Assembly (NCBI GenBank): GCA_006176705.1 | Contig: QRFJ01000023.1 | Coordinates: 146,501 to 210,500 of the forward strand | Source of the DNA: Cocos nucifera | Taxonomy: Eukaryota > Streptophyta > Magnoliopsida > Arecales > Arecaceae | Reading direction: 5' to 3' | Length of the DNA: 64,000 bases | Part shown: positions 12,242 through 22,599 of the stretch, piece by piece | Position numbering within the stretch: position 1 is the stretch's first letter | How the letters are laid out: every line of letters begins with the position of its first letter | Translations under genes and position numbers: made by a program | The notes under the pieces: generated by a model | Told to the model about the DNA's origin: nothing | Seen by the model: the letters and a program-made list of their open reading frames with translations, nothing else | Database searches by the model: none

Positions 12242-14216
12242 ATGGAAACTGCCACCATATACTACTGTGCAGTGCTCTTCTTGGCCCTCCTCTTTACCTC
12301 CAAAATCTTCTTCCGATCCAAGAACTCCGGTCTCCGATGTCCACCCACCGGCCCGATCGCCCTCCCCGTCGTCGGCCACCTCCACCTCCTCCACCAGCCC
12401 ATCCACCGCACCCTCTCCGCCATCTCCGCCCGCCACGGTCCTCTCCTCCTCCTCCGCTTCGGCTCTCGGCCCGTCCTCCTCGTCTCCTCCCCCTCCGCCG
12501 TCGAGGATTGCTTCACCGTCAATGACATCACCTTCGCCAACCGCCCCCCGCTCCTCTCCACCAAGTACTTCGGCTACGACCGCACCACCCTCGGCTCCTC
12601 CTCCTATGGCCCCCACTGGCGCAACCTCCGCCGCATCGCCACCCTCGAGATCTTATCCCCCGCCCGTGTTGCCGCCTTCTCTGCCTTACGTGCCGCTCAG
12701 GTCCGCTCGCTCCTCCGCCACCTCTTCGACAGCGGAGATAAAGCCGAGTTCCGGAAGGTGGAGATGAAGTCGACGTTCTTGGACCTCACGTTTAATGTGG
12801 TCATGCAGATGATCGCCGGGAGGAGGTACTACGGGGTGGAGGCGACGGAGGTGGCCGAGGAGGGGCGGCGGTTCCGGCGAATTATAGAGGAGATGTTTTT
12901 GGTGAGCGGGTCATCGAGTTTGGAGGACTTCTTGCCATGGGTGAGGTGGGCAGGGTGGAACAGTACCGAGAAAAGGATGGTGAGGTTAGCGAGGGAGATG
13001 GATGAGTTGTTGCAAGGGATGGTGGAGGAGCGAAGAGAGAAGAGGGGAAGAGAAGAGGGAAAGACAACTATTATCGATGTCATGTTGGAGATGCAGGAGG
13101 CCGAGCCTGGTTACTACACCGATGAGATCATCAAAGGAATGATTATGGTACGTCTACAATAGCTTCTTTGTCTTGATTCGATTTACTTCTACCGCTCAGG
13201 AACTTACGGAACACGCTATTCCTGGTAAGAGAAGACTCCATCCTTCGAGTATTAAACTTGATGGGAAGAACCTCACAAATACTCTTGGATTGGAGCTATC
13301 CCTTCCATCCATGTTATGGAGACTAGGATGAATGCCATCTCCTAATTGAATCACAATAAAATACGATAGTAAAGCTTATCCAATACCAGGATTAAAATCC
13401 TGAAATAATAAAAATTGCTGTCGGGATGGTGTGGACTATACGAGGATATGATCTAGTGGGATCAAACACAACTACATCTTCTTCGATTACTTTCTAGAAA
13501 AGAACAAGGAAAAAATAGCACCTTGGTGGGGGCTTTATCTAATGATTGTTTTTATTTCTTGCTTTCACTCCTCTAACAATGTTTTTATCATTTTGTTTCA
13601 GAACCTAGTAGCAGCTGGCACAGATACTTCAGCCGAAACCATGGAGTGGGCAATGGCCTTGCTTCTCAATCATCCAGAGGCATTGAAGAAGGCCAAAGCT
13701 GAGATAGACACGCAAGTGGGTCATGCCCGCTTGGTAACTGACCATGATCTTCACGATCTCCACTACTTTCAGAATGTTATCAAAGAAACCCTTCGTTTAT
13801 TTCCAGCGGGCCCTCTCCTCCTGCCACACGAGTCATCCAAGCAATGTATCATACATGGATATAGTGTTCCATGTGGTACGATATTATTGGTGAATGCTTA
13901 TGCCATACAAAGGGATCCACAATTATGGATGAATCCCTCAGAGTTTAGGCCAGAGAGGTTTGATAAAGGAGAGGGAGAGGGATATAAGTATATCCCTTTC
14001 GGGTCTGGAAGGAGGAGGTGCCCGGGGGAGGGTTTGGCCATGAGAACTATGGGATTAACCTTGGGGTCTCTGATTCAATGTTTTGAGTGGAAGAGAATCG
14101 GGGAAAAGAAGGTGGACATGACTGAAGGCTTGGGGCTCACTATGCCGAAAGCAAAACCGTTGGAGGCCTTGTACAAGCCATATGGAAATATGGTCGACGT
14201 TCTTTCTCAAATATAA
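12242..14216 (+). CDS. CYP81-like cytochrome P450 monooxygenase, copy 1 (two exons)
   Basis: Exons at 12242-13147 (302 codons) and 13602-14216 (204 codons plus stop); the 454 bp intron has gtacgt and tttcag borders and phase 0. The product is 506 residues, normal for plant P450s. The N-terminus METATIYYCAVLFLALLF is a membrane anchor, followed by the proline-rich hinge PPTGPIALPVVGHLHLL. Then come the C-helix HWRNLRRI, I-helix AGTDTS, K-helix ETLRLFP (ExxR), FRPERF, and heme loop FGSGRRRCPGEG with the Cys ligand. Overall wording matches the CYP81 family, whose known members hydroxylate isoflavonoids, flavonoids, indole glucosinolates or xenobiotics using NADPH-P450 reductase at the ER. The substrate cannot be inferred. 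The intron lies just before the AGTDTS motif, a position conserved in A-type P450s. The 5' half of exon 1 is extremely GC-rich compared with exon 2, as in many monocot genes. It looks intact. Confidence 0.93.
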
Positions 14217-14570
14217 TTATGTTCAAATTTATCTCCCTATAATAACTACTTTTATGATGCATCTGTACTTTAAATTCATGGAAGATACATACATATACTA
14301 CAAAAGATAAGAAAGATGGCGACACTTATTTAGCGTCGCTAGATACAAGCATCGAAAAATTTCGTAATGGAGCGCCGTGCATCATTTACAAATGTGGTCG
14401 GAAACCAATCTTCAATCCGGCACTCATAAACGTCGCTGGAGTCCAATTCTTTATAAATTTTTTATCTCAAAGTTAATACTCCCTGTGGTTCTTAACAGCA
14501 CTTCTAAGCATCATCGGGGTCCAATCCTTCAACCCCCACCACCGCCGCCTCCCTTCTCCTCCGCTTTCCC
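14217..14570. other. Spacer between P450 copy 1 and TYW1 fragment
   Basis: The P450 3' flank, duplicated at 19666-20020. Contains a short stretch near 14375-14470 with no recognised gene, and no coding signal. Confidence 0.5.
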
Positions 14571-14999
14571 AACCCACTGAGCCAACATCCTCACCCCCTG
14601 CTCCCCTCTCCCAACCGTACGAGATGGCCACCGAGCCCATCGAACGCCTGCTCCTCTTTCCCAGGGTTCTCCACTTTTTCAGCCATTCACCACCCTATCT
14701 TCTCTTAAAAGCATCGACATCCACTTCTCTCTTAAAATCCTCGCCCTCCTTGCCCTTCTGTCCCTCTCCTCCTCCTCCTTCCTCTGGAAATCCAGCTGCC
14801 TCCGCCTCTCGTCCCAAAATCCTAACCATGATCCCATCTCAAGGGGAAAGATCTTCTTCACCTCCCAGACCGGATCCTCCCAAGCCCTCGTCGGCCGCCT
14901 CGCCGAACACCTCCACGCCATCGGCTTCCCCTCTGACCTCGTCGACCCTTAGGGCTACGAGCCAGAGGAGGTCATGGCAGTAGGTTTCTTTTCTCTAGC
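14571..14999 (+). pseudogene. TYW1: TYW1 5' exon fragment, copy 1 (membrane anchor and start of flavodoxin domain)
   Basis: In the frame through 14700-14990 the translation gives a hydrophobic segment (KILALLALLSLSSSSFLW) and then GKIFFTSQTGSSQALVGRLA, ending GYEPEEVMAV. This is the layout of plant TYW1, the S-adenosylmethionine-dependent 4-demethylwyosine synthase of the wybutosine pathway for tRNA-Phe: an N-terminal anchor, then a flavodoxin-like domain whose SQTGTS loop binds FMN phosphate. An in-frame TAG at 14950-14952 replaces a Trp codon present in copy 2. After 15000 the homology changes to unrelated sequence, so the rest of the gene is absent here. The identification rests on remembered family motifs, not on a search. 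Confidence 0.65.
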
Positions 15000-15240
15000 G
15001 TAGCCTACGGCGGGATGTTTCTCGAGAGCGGCCAACACCCCGAGGAAGGAGAAGTCAGCGCCAGCGAAGGCTATGACGTCGGTTTGGTCTGCTCCAACGG
15101 AGTCCGTCCCTCAACCTTCTGCATCTTCCTCCAAAAGAAGCTTGGGTGGGCCGAAGATCTCCATCCGAATGTCCGATCGGAGATCCAATATTTCGAGGAG
15201 TGTTTCTTCAGTGGAAGTTTCCTCGGATACCGAGGATAAA
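15000..15240 (+). other. Ser-rich ORF piece, possibly N-terminus of a Tat antisense ORF
   Basis: Encodes a Ser/Arg-rich stretch ending in VSSDTEDK, parallel to the longer version at 20454-20855 in copy 2. That version leads into the antisense ORF of the second Tat-type element. It probably marks where transposon sequence joined the TYW1 fragment before the duplication. Frame and start are uncertain. Confidence 0.4.
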
Positions 15241-15686
15241 AGATGTTCATACCTCATCAACGATCGGCCTACAACTGTCTCTACTGAAGCTGCATCTTCT
15301 CCGAATTGAAAAATTCAGATAAAAGAAGATTCTTTCGCAATCCCATCGTCCAAAAGGGAAGAAATCTTCCGAATCAATCCAGGACGACAAACTTGAAAAG
15401 TCATTAGAGTTCGAAACAGATACGGCTCCAACTCCTTCTCTATAAATAAAGGAGCTTCAGGATCCTCTAGGTACGCCTTTCAATTCGACGCTTTCTTCCC
15501 TCATTGTTCTTCAATCTTCTAACTTGAGCATCGGAGGGTCTTCATCGAAGGACACTCCGGTGAAAACTTTATTGCAAGTGAACGGGTGAAGCTTCAGCAA
15601 AGCTCATCTTTGGTCTCATATTCTTTGGTGGCCGAGCTACTCTATCCTTATTGGCTGACCCTAAGTCGGAAGATTCAGGAGCAACA
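15241..15686 (+). repeat. 5'-truncated LTR at the duplication junction
   Basis: Matches the reverse complement of the LTR at 27796-28449 from 'acgatcggcctacaa' through the TATA-like 'tataaataaaggagct' (near 15440) to the terminal gagcaaca at 15679-15686. It lacks about the first 200 bp. Its right end is an exact LTR end that abuts the first base of duplication copy 2. Orientation is opposite to the second Tat-type element. Confidence 0.8.
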
Positions 15687-16879
15687 GATCTTATTTAGAT
15701 TCTATTTTGATCGGTTAGAATCTACCACATATTTCAGTTATGGCAACTTCGTACAAGTTGGGCTGAAGCTTTATTTATTTATTTTTTAATTAATTACGCT
15801 CTAAGGCAGGCTGACGTCAACTAGCTCATGGAACCGGGAGATTTGTTTGGAGTGAATATGGGCAAAAAATCTGAAGGAGATTTATTTGGAGTAAATATGG
15901 GCAAAAAATATAAACGGCCAACAGCATTCAGCATTCAGATTCAATAGGACCCCGGTGGTATAAGTGCTAGAAATAAAATTACAAGCTCATAGGGAGTCAA
16001 AGAGTTGGCCATCAATGTTGCTCACAAATTGAACTTGGTGATTCTCATGCAATTTAAAAGAGTGAGTGCTTGTTGAGGGCATATTTGATCTTGCTCCTGC
16101 TTTAGAAAATGGGAACTAAGTTAGAAGCCAAGTCTTCCAGCTTCTCCTCTAGAATATTCTTTACCATTTTTTTTAACCTTTTTTTTTTTTTTTTTTTTTT
16201 TTGTACCTTGTAGATATTTAGATAATGTTACTTAACACGCCCTAAGGTAGGATTGTTATTTGCCGAGATGAAGAGATGCAAAAGCATGCTAAAATCTAAC
16301 AAGACATCTATTTGTATATGGTAGAGGTTATACTTCTTGATCGTAAAATTTAATATAGATTGGTGTGCTTGGCAAAAAGAAAATGGTATGAGCTAAGCAA
16401 CATCTCTCATATATTATTCTTCAATATATCTCTATTGCCATAAGCAATAACTTAGCCCAACCACTTAATTGATATGTGGCTTCCGCAATTGCAGCAAGAA
16501 TTACATGCAGTACCTCTAGCATTACTTGAAGAGAGCTTAAGAATTGCCTCTCCCCATAATCATGAATTAACCTCATCCTTGTGGTGGTTTGTGAAGTTTT
16601 CATTGCAGGCAATTTAGATACAGAGCAGAATTTGTTATGCCACATATCATTACATATTTTGCCGAGGATCTATTGATCATAGAGATTTTTTATACTGCTA
16701 TTGTAAGACAATGAGAAGATGTAGATGATGATGATGATGATGATGATGATAATTGTAAGATAATAAGCACTTAGTTGGAGATCTAAATTTTTTAATGCTA
16801 TAACTAAAGCAACTAGCTCCTAGTGGTTGGAGCTGATCTGATATTTTTGTGGATCTTATCGATCGTCCATTTGGAGTGT

Positions 16880-16990
16880 TAAAGATTAACTTTGATGTTA
16901 AAGATTAACTTTGATGGTGCAGTTAAAGGAACTCAAGTTGCTACCAGGTTTATCATTCCATATGGTAATGGAACAACTTTCCACCATGTA
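16880..16990 (+). pseudogene. RNase H-like fragment of a non-LTR element (copy 2)
   Basis: Paralogue of the piece near 11405. Here a different short segment, gttaaagattaactttgat, is doubled (about 16880-16915), so each copy gained its own small duplication at the same place. Confidence 0.45.
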
Positions 16991-17696
16991 TAAGAAAAGA
17001 TTCATGTCGGATAAGTACGTCACCTTCAGCCTCATTTCAGCACATAGTAGATCAGATGACTTTTCCAAACCTCCTGTTCAGGCTATCAAATTGAATTGTC
17101 ATAGATCATTTAAGTCTGGCATTAAATGTCAAAGCTACAGTATCCATCGAGACTCGAATCTGGATTGCTTGGTTGGAAAAGAAGGCTTATTCTACTAGGC
17201 TACCACCTTACCACCTTGATTGGTTGGTTGGAAGATAATTTTTTTTTTACGTGGCAAGATGGACTTTTATAGCAACATACACCTATCATGGAAACCAAGT
17301 GGCAAATTGATTGGCAAGCCATTAAATGAACGGGGATTTTTTTTCTTGAGAAGGGATGACCTGATCCTGATCTGGATCCATAGATGGCTATGGTGCTGCA
17401 TGTAGCTTTCGCAAGGGTTTTTGTTTCCACATCTTTCTACCTTCCTGCGCTATATATATATATATATAATTTTGAACCGTATATTATAAAATATTAGGTA
17501 TCTCGAAGGCTGCCATCGGAAGGTGAATAGCTATCAATTTGGATGATCCGACACATGCCGGTGGACTTTCATCGGATGGCCCTCCATCTCCTGTGGTGGG
17601 GTGGTGATCTTTTTTAAAAAACAAAAAAAAAATCATCATTGTTATTTCACATCATCGAAGGCAGCCGAGCCAGAGCGGTGGCGGAGGTCCACAAAA
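16991..17696 (+). promoter_or_regulatory. Upstream region of CYP81-like gene copy 2
   Basis: Aligns with 11541-12241 but has a short TA run (17452-17468). It keeps about 50 bases left of the run (gtagctttcgcaaggg...) and about 33 bases right of it (tattaggtatctcgaaggc...) that copy 1 lacks. The last about 170 bases before the start codon are nearly identical in both copies. Confidence 0.45.
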
Positions 17697-19665
17697 ATGG
17701 AAACTGCCACCATATACTACTGTGCAGTGCTCTTCTTGGCCCTCCTCTTTACCTCCAAAATCTTCTTCCGATCCAAGAACTCCGGTCTCCGATGTCCACC
17801 CACCGGCCCGATCGCCCTCCCCGTCGTCGGCCACCTCCACCTCCTCCACCAGCCCATCCACCGCACCCTCTCCGCCATCTCCGCCCGCCACGGTCCTCTC
17901 CTCCTCCTCCGCTTCGGCTCTCGGCCCGTCCTCCTCGTCTCCTCCCCCTCCGCCGTCGAGGATTGCTTCACCATCAATGACATCACCTTCGCCAACCGCC
18001 CCCCGCTCCTCTCCACCAAGTACTTCGGCTACGACCGCACCACCCTCGGCTCCTCCTCCTATGGCCCCCACTGGCGCAACCTCCGCCGCATCGCCACCCT
18101 CGAGATCTTATCCCCCGTCCGTGTTGCCGCCTTCTCTGCCTTACGTGCCACTCAGGTCCGCTCGCTCCTCCGCCACCTCTTCGACAGCGGAGATAAAGCC
18201 GAGTTCCGGAAGGTGGAGATGAAGTCGACGTTCTTGGAGCTCACGTTTAACGTGGTCATGCAGATGATCGCCGGGAGGAGGTACTACGGGGTGGAGGCGA
18301 CGGAGGTGGCCGAGGAGGGGCGGCGGTTCCGGCGAATTATAGAGGAGATGTTTTTGGTGAGCGGGTCATCGAGTTTGGAGGACTTCTTGCCATGGGTGAG
18401 GTGGGCAGGGTGGAACAGTACCGAGAAAAGGATGGTGAGGTTAGCGAGGGAGATGGATGAGTTGTTGCAAGGGATGGTGGAGGAGCGAAGAGAGAAGAGG
18501 GGAAGAGAAGCGGGAAAGACAACTATTATCGATGTCATGTTGGAGATGCAGGAGGCCGAGCCTGGTTACTACACTGATGGGATCATCAAAGGAATGATTA
18601 TGGTACGTCTACAATAGCTTCTTTGTCTTGATTCGATTTACTTCTACCGCTAAGGAACTTACCGAACACGCTATTCCTGGTAAGAGAAGTCCTTCGAGTA
18701 TTAAACTTGATGGGAAGAACCTCACAAATACTCTTGGATAGGAGCTATCCCTTCCATCCATGTTGTGGAGACTAGGATGAATGCCATCTCCTAATTGAAT
18801 CACAATAAAATACGATAGCAAAGCTCATCCAATACCAAGATTAAAATCCTGAAATAATAAAAATTGCTGTCGGGATGGTGTGGACTATACGAGGATATGA
18901 TCTAGTGGGATCAAACACAACTACATCTTCTTCGATTACTTTCTAGGAAAGAACAAGGAAAAAATAGCACCTTGGTAGGGGCTTTATCTAATGATTGTTT
19001 TTATTTCTTGCTTTCACCCCTCTAACAATGTTTTTATCATTTTGTTTCAGAACCTAGTAGCAGCTGGCACAGATACTTCAGCTGAAACCATGGAGTGGGC
19101 AATGGCCTTGCTTCTCAATCATCCAGAGGCATTGAAGAAGACCAAAGCTGAGATAGACACGCAAGTGGGTCATGCCTGCTTGGTAACTGACCATGATCTT
19201 CACGATCTCCACTACTTCCAGAATGTTATCAAAGAAACCCTTCGTTTATTTCCAACGGGCCCTCTCCTCCTGCCACACGAGTCATCCAAGCAATGTATCG
19301 TACATGGATATAGTGTTCCATGTGGTACGATATTATTGGTGAATGCTTATGCCATACAAAGGGATCCACAATTATGGACGAATCCCTCAGAGTTTAGGCC
19401 AGAGAGGTTTGATAAAGGAGAGGGAGAGGGATACAAGTATATCCCTTTCGGGTCTGGAAGGAGGAGGTGCCCGGGGGAGGGTTTGGCCATGAGAACTATG
19501 GGATTAACCTTGGGGTCTCTGATTCAATGTTTTGAGTGGAAGAGAATCGGGGAAAAGAAGGTGGACATGACTGAAGGCTTGGGGCTCACTATGCCGAAAG
19601 CAAAACCGTTGGAGGCCTTGTACAAGCCATATGGAAATATGGTCGACGTTCTTTCTCAAATATAA
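17697..19665 (+). CDS. CYP81-like cytochrome P450 monooxygenase, copy 2 (two exons)
   Basis: Exons at 17697-18602 and 19051-19665; the 448 bp intron has the same borders as copy 1. The ATG at 17697 is chosen because it starts the conserved METATIYY anchor; 32 more in-frame codons upstream have no counterpart in the family. The 506-residue product differs from copy 1 at 11 positions by my count, for example V/I in DCFTxND, D/E in FLxLTF, R/C in HAxLVT and M/T in QLWxNP. None falls in AGTDTS, ExxR, PERF or the heme loop, so both should be active. Being nearly identical in coding sequence yet different upstream, they may differ mainly in expression. The same caution about substrate applies as for copy 1. 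Confidence 0.93.
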
Positions 19666-20020
19666 TTATGTTCAAATTTATCTCTCCATAATAACTACTT
19701 TTATGATGCATCTGCACTTTAAATTCATGGAACATATATACATATACTACAAAAGAAAAGAAAGATGGCGACACTTATTTAGCGGTGCTAGATACAAGCA
19801 TCAAAAAATTTCGTAATGGAGCGCCGTGCACCGTTTACAAATATGGTCGGAAACCAATCTTCAATCTGACACTTATAAACGTCGCTGGAGTCCAATTCTT
19901 TATAAATTTTTTTATCTCAAAGTTAATACTCCCCATGATTCTTAACAACGCTTCTAAGCATCATCGGGGTCCAATCCTCCAACCCCCGCCGCCGCCGCCT
20001 CCCTTCTCCTCCGCTTTCCC

Positions 20021-20450
20021 AACCCACAGAGCCAACATCCTCGCCCCCTGCTCCCTTTTCCCAACCGAACGAGATGGCCACCGAGCCCATCCAACGCCTG
20101 CTCCTCTTTCCCAGGGTTCTCCACTTTTCCAGCCATTCACCGCCCTATCTTCTCTTAAATGCATCGACATCCACTTCTCTCTTAAAATCCTCGCCCTCCT
20201 TGCCCTTCTGTCCCTCTCCTCCTCCTTCCTCTAGAAATCCAGCCACCTCCGCCTCTCCTCCCAAAATCCTAACCTTGATCCCATCTCGAGGGGAAAGATC
20301 TTCTTCACCTCCCAGACCGAAACCTCCCGAGCCCTCGTCGGCTGCCTCGCCAAACACCTCCACACCACCGGCTTCCCCTCTGACCTCATCGACCCTTGGG
20401 GCTACAAGCCAGAGGAGGTCATGGCAGTGGGTTTCTTTTCTCTGGCGTAG
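20021..20450 (+). pseudogene. TYW1: TYW1 5' exon fragment, copy 2
   Basis: The same anchor and flavodoxin start as copy 1: KILALLALLSLSSSFL, then GKIFFTSQTETSRALVGCLA and DLIDPWGYKPEEVMAV. An in-frame TAG at 20232-20234 falls just after the anchor, where copy 1 has TGG; copy 1's own stop site is TGG (Trp) here. The FMN-loop glycine of SQTGTS is Glu in this copy. The exon ends against transposon-derived sequence, and the next recognisable TYW1 exon is at 28876-29175 beyond a gypsy element. So neither copy can make the enzyme. Confidence 0.65.
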
Positions 20451-20453
20451 CCC

Positions 20454-21367
20454 ATGGCGGGATGTTCCTCGAGAGCGGCCAACACCCCGAGGAAGGAGAA
20501 GTCGGTGTCGGCGAAGGCTATGACGTCGGTTTGGTCTGCTGCTCCAGCGGAGTCCGTCCCTCAATCCTTTGCATCTTCCTCCAAAAGAAGCTCGGGTGGG
20601 CCAAAGATCTCCATCCGAATGTCCGATCGGGGATCCAATGTTTCGAGGAGTATTTCTTCGATGGAAGTTTCCTCGAATACCGAGGATAAAAGGAAGGGCA
20701 TCGGCGACTACCGTGTCGTCCGCTCGTTGCTAAGTCGGTCATCTTACCGATCGACGTCTAGACCTTCAAGGAGGTCGGGGGTGCCTTCTGCATTCAGGAC
20801 TCCTATGATTCTCTCCTTTGGGTACATGTCGACTTTTTATCGACTTTTGTTTTAGCTCTTTCGTTCATTCTTTGACTCAACTTCTTTTTCTTTTTTCTTC
20901 TTCTCCTCTTTTTTTTTTTTTTTTATCTCGTCCATCATATGGACCATTTTGCTGAAGTAATTAGAGAGGTTCGGCGCCTCTCTAAGAAAGCTGAGGAGAA
21001 AGCCACCCAAGCCAACTGAAGGGCGGACGATGCTAAGTTATCTCGACTGAAGGTCGAGGATGAGATCAGGTCCCTCAGGAAGAGGGTGAAGCAGCTGAAA
21101 TCCGAGCTGACTAAGACTGAAGCTCGGGTGCTGGGAGAGAGGGAGGCCGAAAAGGCATGGGTGGAGAATGCCAGGGTAGAGGCGGTCGAGGCCTTTCGCA
21201 TCTCGAAAGAATTTCACAACATCAAGATGAATTTTGCATCGCTCTCCTACCTACAAGGGGGTATAAAACTAAAAGAGAAGGTCCGAAGGATCTTTCCCGA
21301 TCTGAACTTGGACCTCTTGGAGTCGAATGATGAGGAGGTCGAGGAAGTCAAGGGTCGAAAAATTTAA
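20454..21367 (+). pseudogene. Antisense extra ORF of the second Tat-type element, internally deleted
   Basis: The left piece (20454-20855) is Ser/Arg-rich, ends in FGYMSTFYRLLF and may belong to this ORF's N-terminus. The right piece starts with MDHFAEVIREVRRLSKKAEE at 20938, has one stop near 21019, then a long Lys/Glu coiled coil. It ends in a conserved-looking tail (IFPDLNLDLLES, 21296-21331) and an acidic end. The PF04195-like middle seen at 4265-4717 is missing, so a deletion lies between the pieces, next to a T-rich run at about 20910-20924. The function of these proteins is unknown. Confidence 0.55.
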
Positions 21368-21734
21368 ATGAAAGATATCTTCAACCCCACGCGTGACGAT
21401 CCGACTGCTGAGGATGCAGCATCGGTACCACCCCCAGCCGTCATCACCCTACCAAACCAAGCGGAGATCGACGAATCTAGAGCTCTAGATGGAGCTTAAT
21501 TTATCATTTTGATTGGGCATGTCTGATCTTTTTTAGGTTGGCCTTTTTTGTTTGCCCCCGATTTTTGCTGGGGTATCTTTGTATGGACCGACCATCACTT
21601 ATAAATATTCAAGTTTAATACAAAGCCTTCTTTTACTAAGTTGTTGAGTTCGTATGTTCTTCGTCAGATTTTTCTTTCTCGAGACGTAGATCAATATAGA
21701 TTTTAGATGGTGTGGCTGAGAAGTTGTGGCAAAT

Positions 21735-22310
21735 AATTCATGCCGATGCGTTACGATCCTCGGCCACAATCGAGGAGCGTGTTTTGATGAATTTCGTAGG
21801 ACACATCTCGGTCCTTGATCGTGGTTGAGGATTGAGCGTTGGCGACTTATATTGGAAATGCATTCTACTCCTCGACCTTGGCTAACGAGCGCACATTGGT
21901 AAAATTCGATGGAGATGCGTTCCGCTCTTTGACCGTGGTCGAGATGTGTGCATTGGCAAAATTTGATAGAGACGCGTTTTGCTCCTCAGCCATAGTCGAG
22001 GAGAGTGCATTGGCAAAATTCGATGTAGACGCATTCCACTCCTCGACCGCAGTCGAGGAGCACGCGTTGGCAAAATTCGATGGAGATACGTTCCGCTCCT
22101 CGACCGCGGTCGAGGAGTGTTCGTTAGCAAAACCCAATGGAGATGCATTCCGCTCCTCGATCGCGGTCGAGGTGCGCATGTTGGCGAAATTCGATGGAGA
22201 CGCATTCCGCTTCTCAACCACAGTCGACAAGCATGCGTTGGTAAAATTCGACGGAGATGCGTTTCACTCCTCGACCATCATCGAGGAGCGTGCGTTGGCG
22301 AAAATAAAAT
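21735..22310. repeat. 57 bp tandem array with internal palindromes
   Basis: About ten units; the regular part starts at 21909, 21966, 22023, 22080, 22137, 22194 and 22251. Each unit has a gat-gga-gat-gcg phrase, a dyad of the form ctcctcgac/gtcgaggag, and gcgttggcaaaatt. The dyad at 22096-22117 is a perfect 22 bp palindrome. Because 57 is a multiple of 3, several frames stay open on both strands; these are not taken as genes. Confidence 0.92.
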
Positions 22311-22599
22311 CTATGAGAAGTTATTATTCATTATCGAAGAAAAATTTAAGATAAAAATTATATTCTATGGATAATATCTTCAAAGATTGTCAGCATTTTA
22401 GATCTTTGGGATCGGAGTTCCATCCAATCGACAGAGATGATAAGTTCCAGGCCAAACTACTTCAGTCACGCGATAAAGATCTTTTCAGTTCGACGATAAT
22501 TTTGACCATTCGGATGGACAAAAAATCTCGACTTGATAAAGAACTAATTATCCTGTCAGAAAAGATTTGCTCTTTACTCGAGAATTATAGTATCGGACA

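Larger units (their letters stand above)
10331..15240 (+). repeat. Tandem duplication, copy 1 (P450 plus TYW1 5' exon)
   Basis: Homology to copy 2 begins exactly at 'gatcttatttagattc' (10331 compared with 15687) and ends after 'ataccgaggataaaag' (near 15240 compared with 20690). The unit is about 5 kb and contains a P450 gene with about 1.9 kb of upstream sequence and a TYW1 5' fragment. Differences are scattered single bases plus indels at microsatellites. Confidence 0.93.
15687..20690 (+). repeat. Tandem duplication, copy 2 (P450 plus TYW1 5' exon)
   Basis: Same order as 10331-15240. Right of 20690 copy 2 continues into the antisense ORF of a Tat-type element, while copy 1 switches to an LTR fragment, so this is the duplication breakpoint. 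A T-run of about 22 at about 16181-16202 is present only in this copy. Confidence 0.93.

Noticed and set aside
12147..12767. Ser/Pro-rich long frames on both strands over P450 exon 1 (also 12197-12616, 17652-18071, 17722-18222)
   Set aside because: Shadows of the GC-rich coding exon; the same frames recur in both copies only because the DNA is duplicated.
14624..14983. ORF starting with MATEP in the TYW1 fragment region (also 20074-20523)
   Set aside because: It lies in a different frame from the recognisable anchor and flavodoxin sequence and is Ser/Pro-rich; treated as a shadow frame.
17601..17696. Upstream 32-codon extension of the P450 copy 2 frame
   Set aside because: No counterpart in the family; copy 1 lacks it, and the conserved anchor starts at 17697.
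21735..22310. CRISPR-like array
   Set aside because: Units are contiguous degenerate repeats without unique spacers, in plant transposon DNA; the same holds for the arrays near 35000 and 56200.
21839..22374. Repetitive proteins encoded on both strands
   Set aside because: A product of the 57 bp array period; not a gene.
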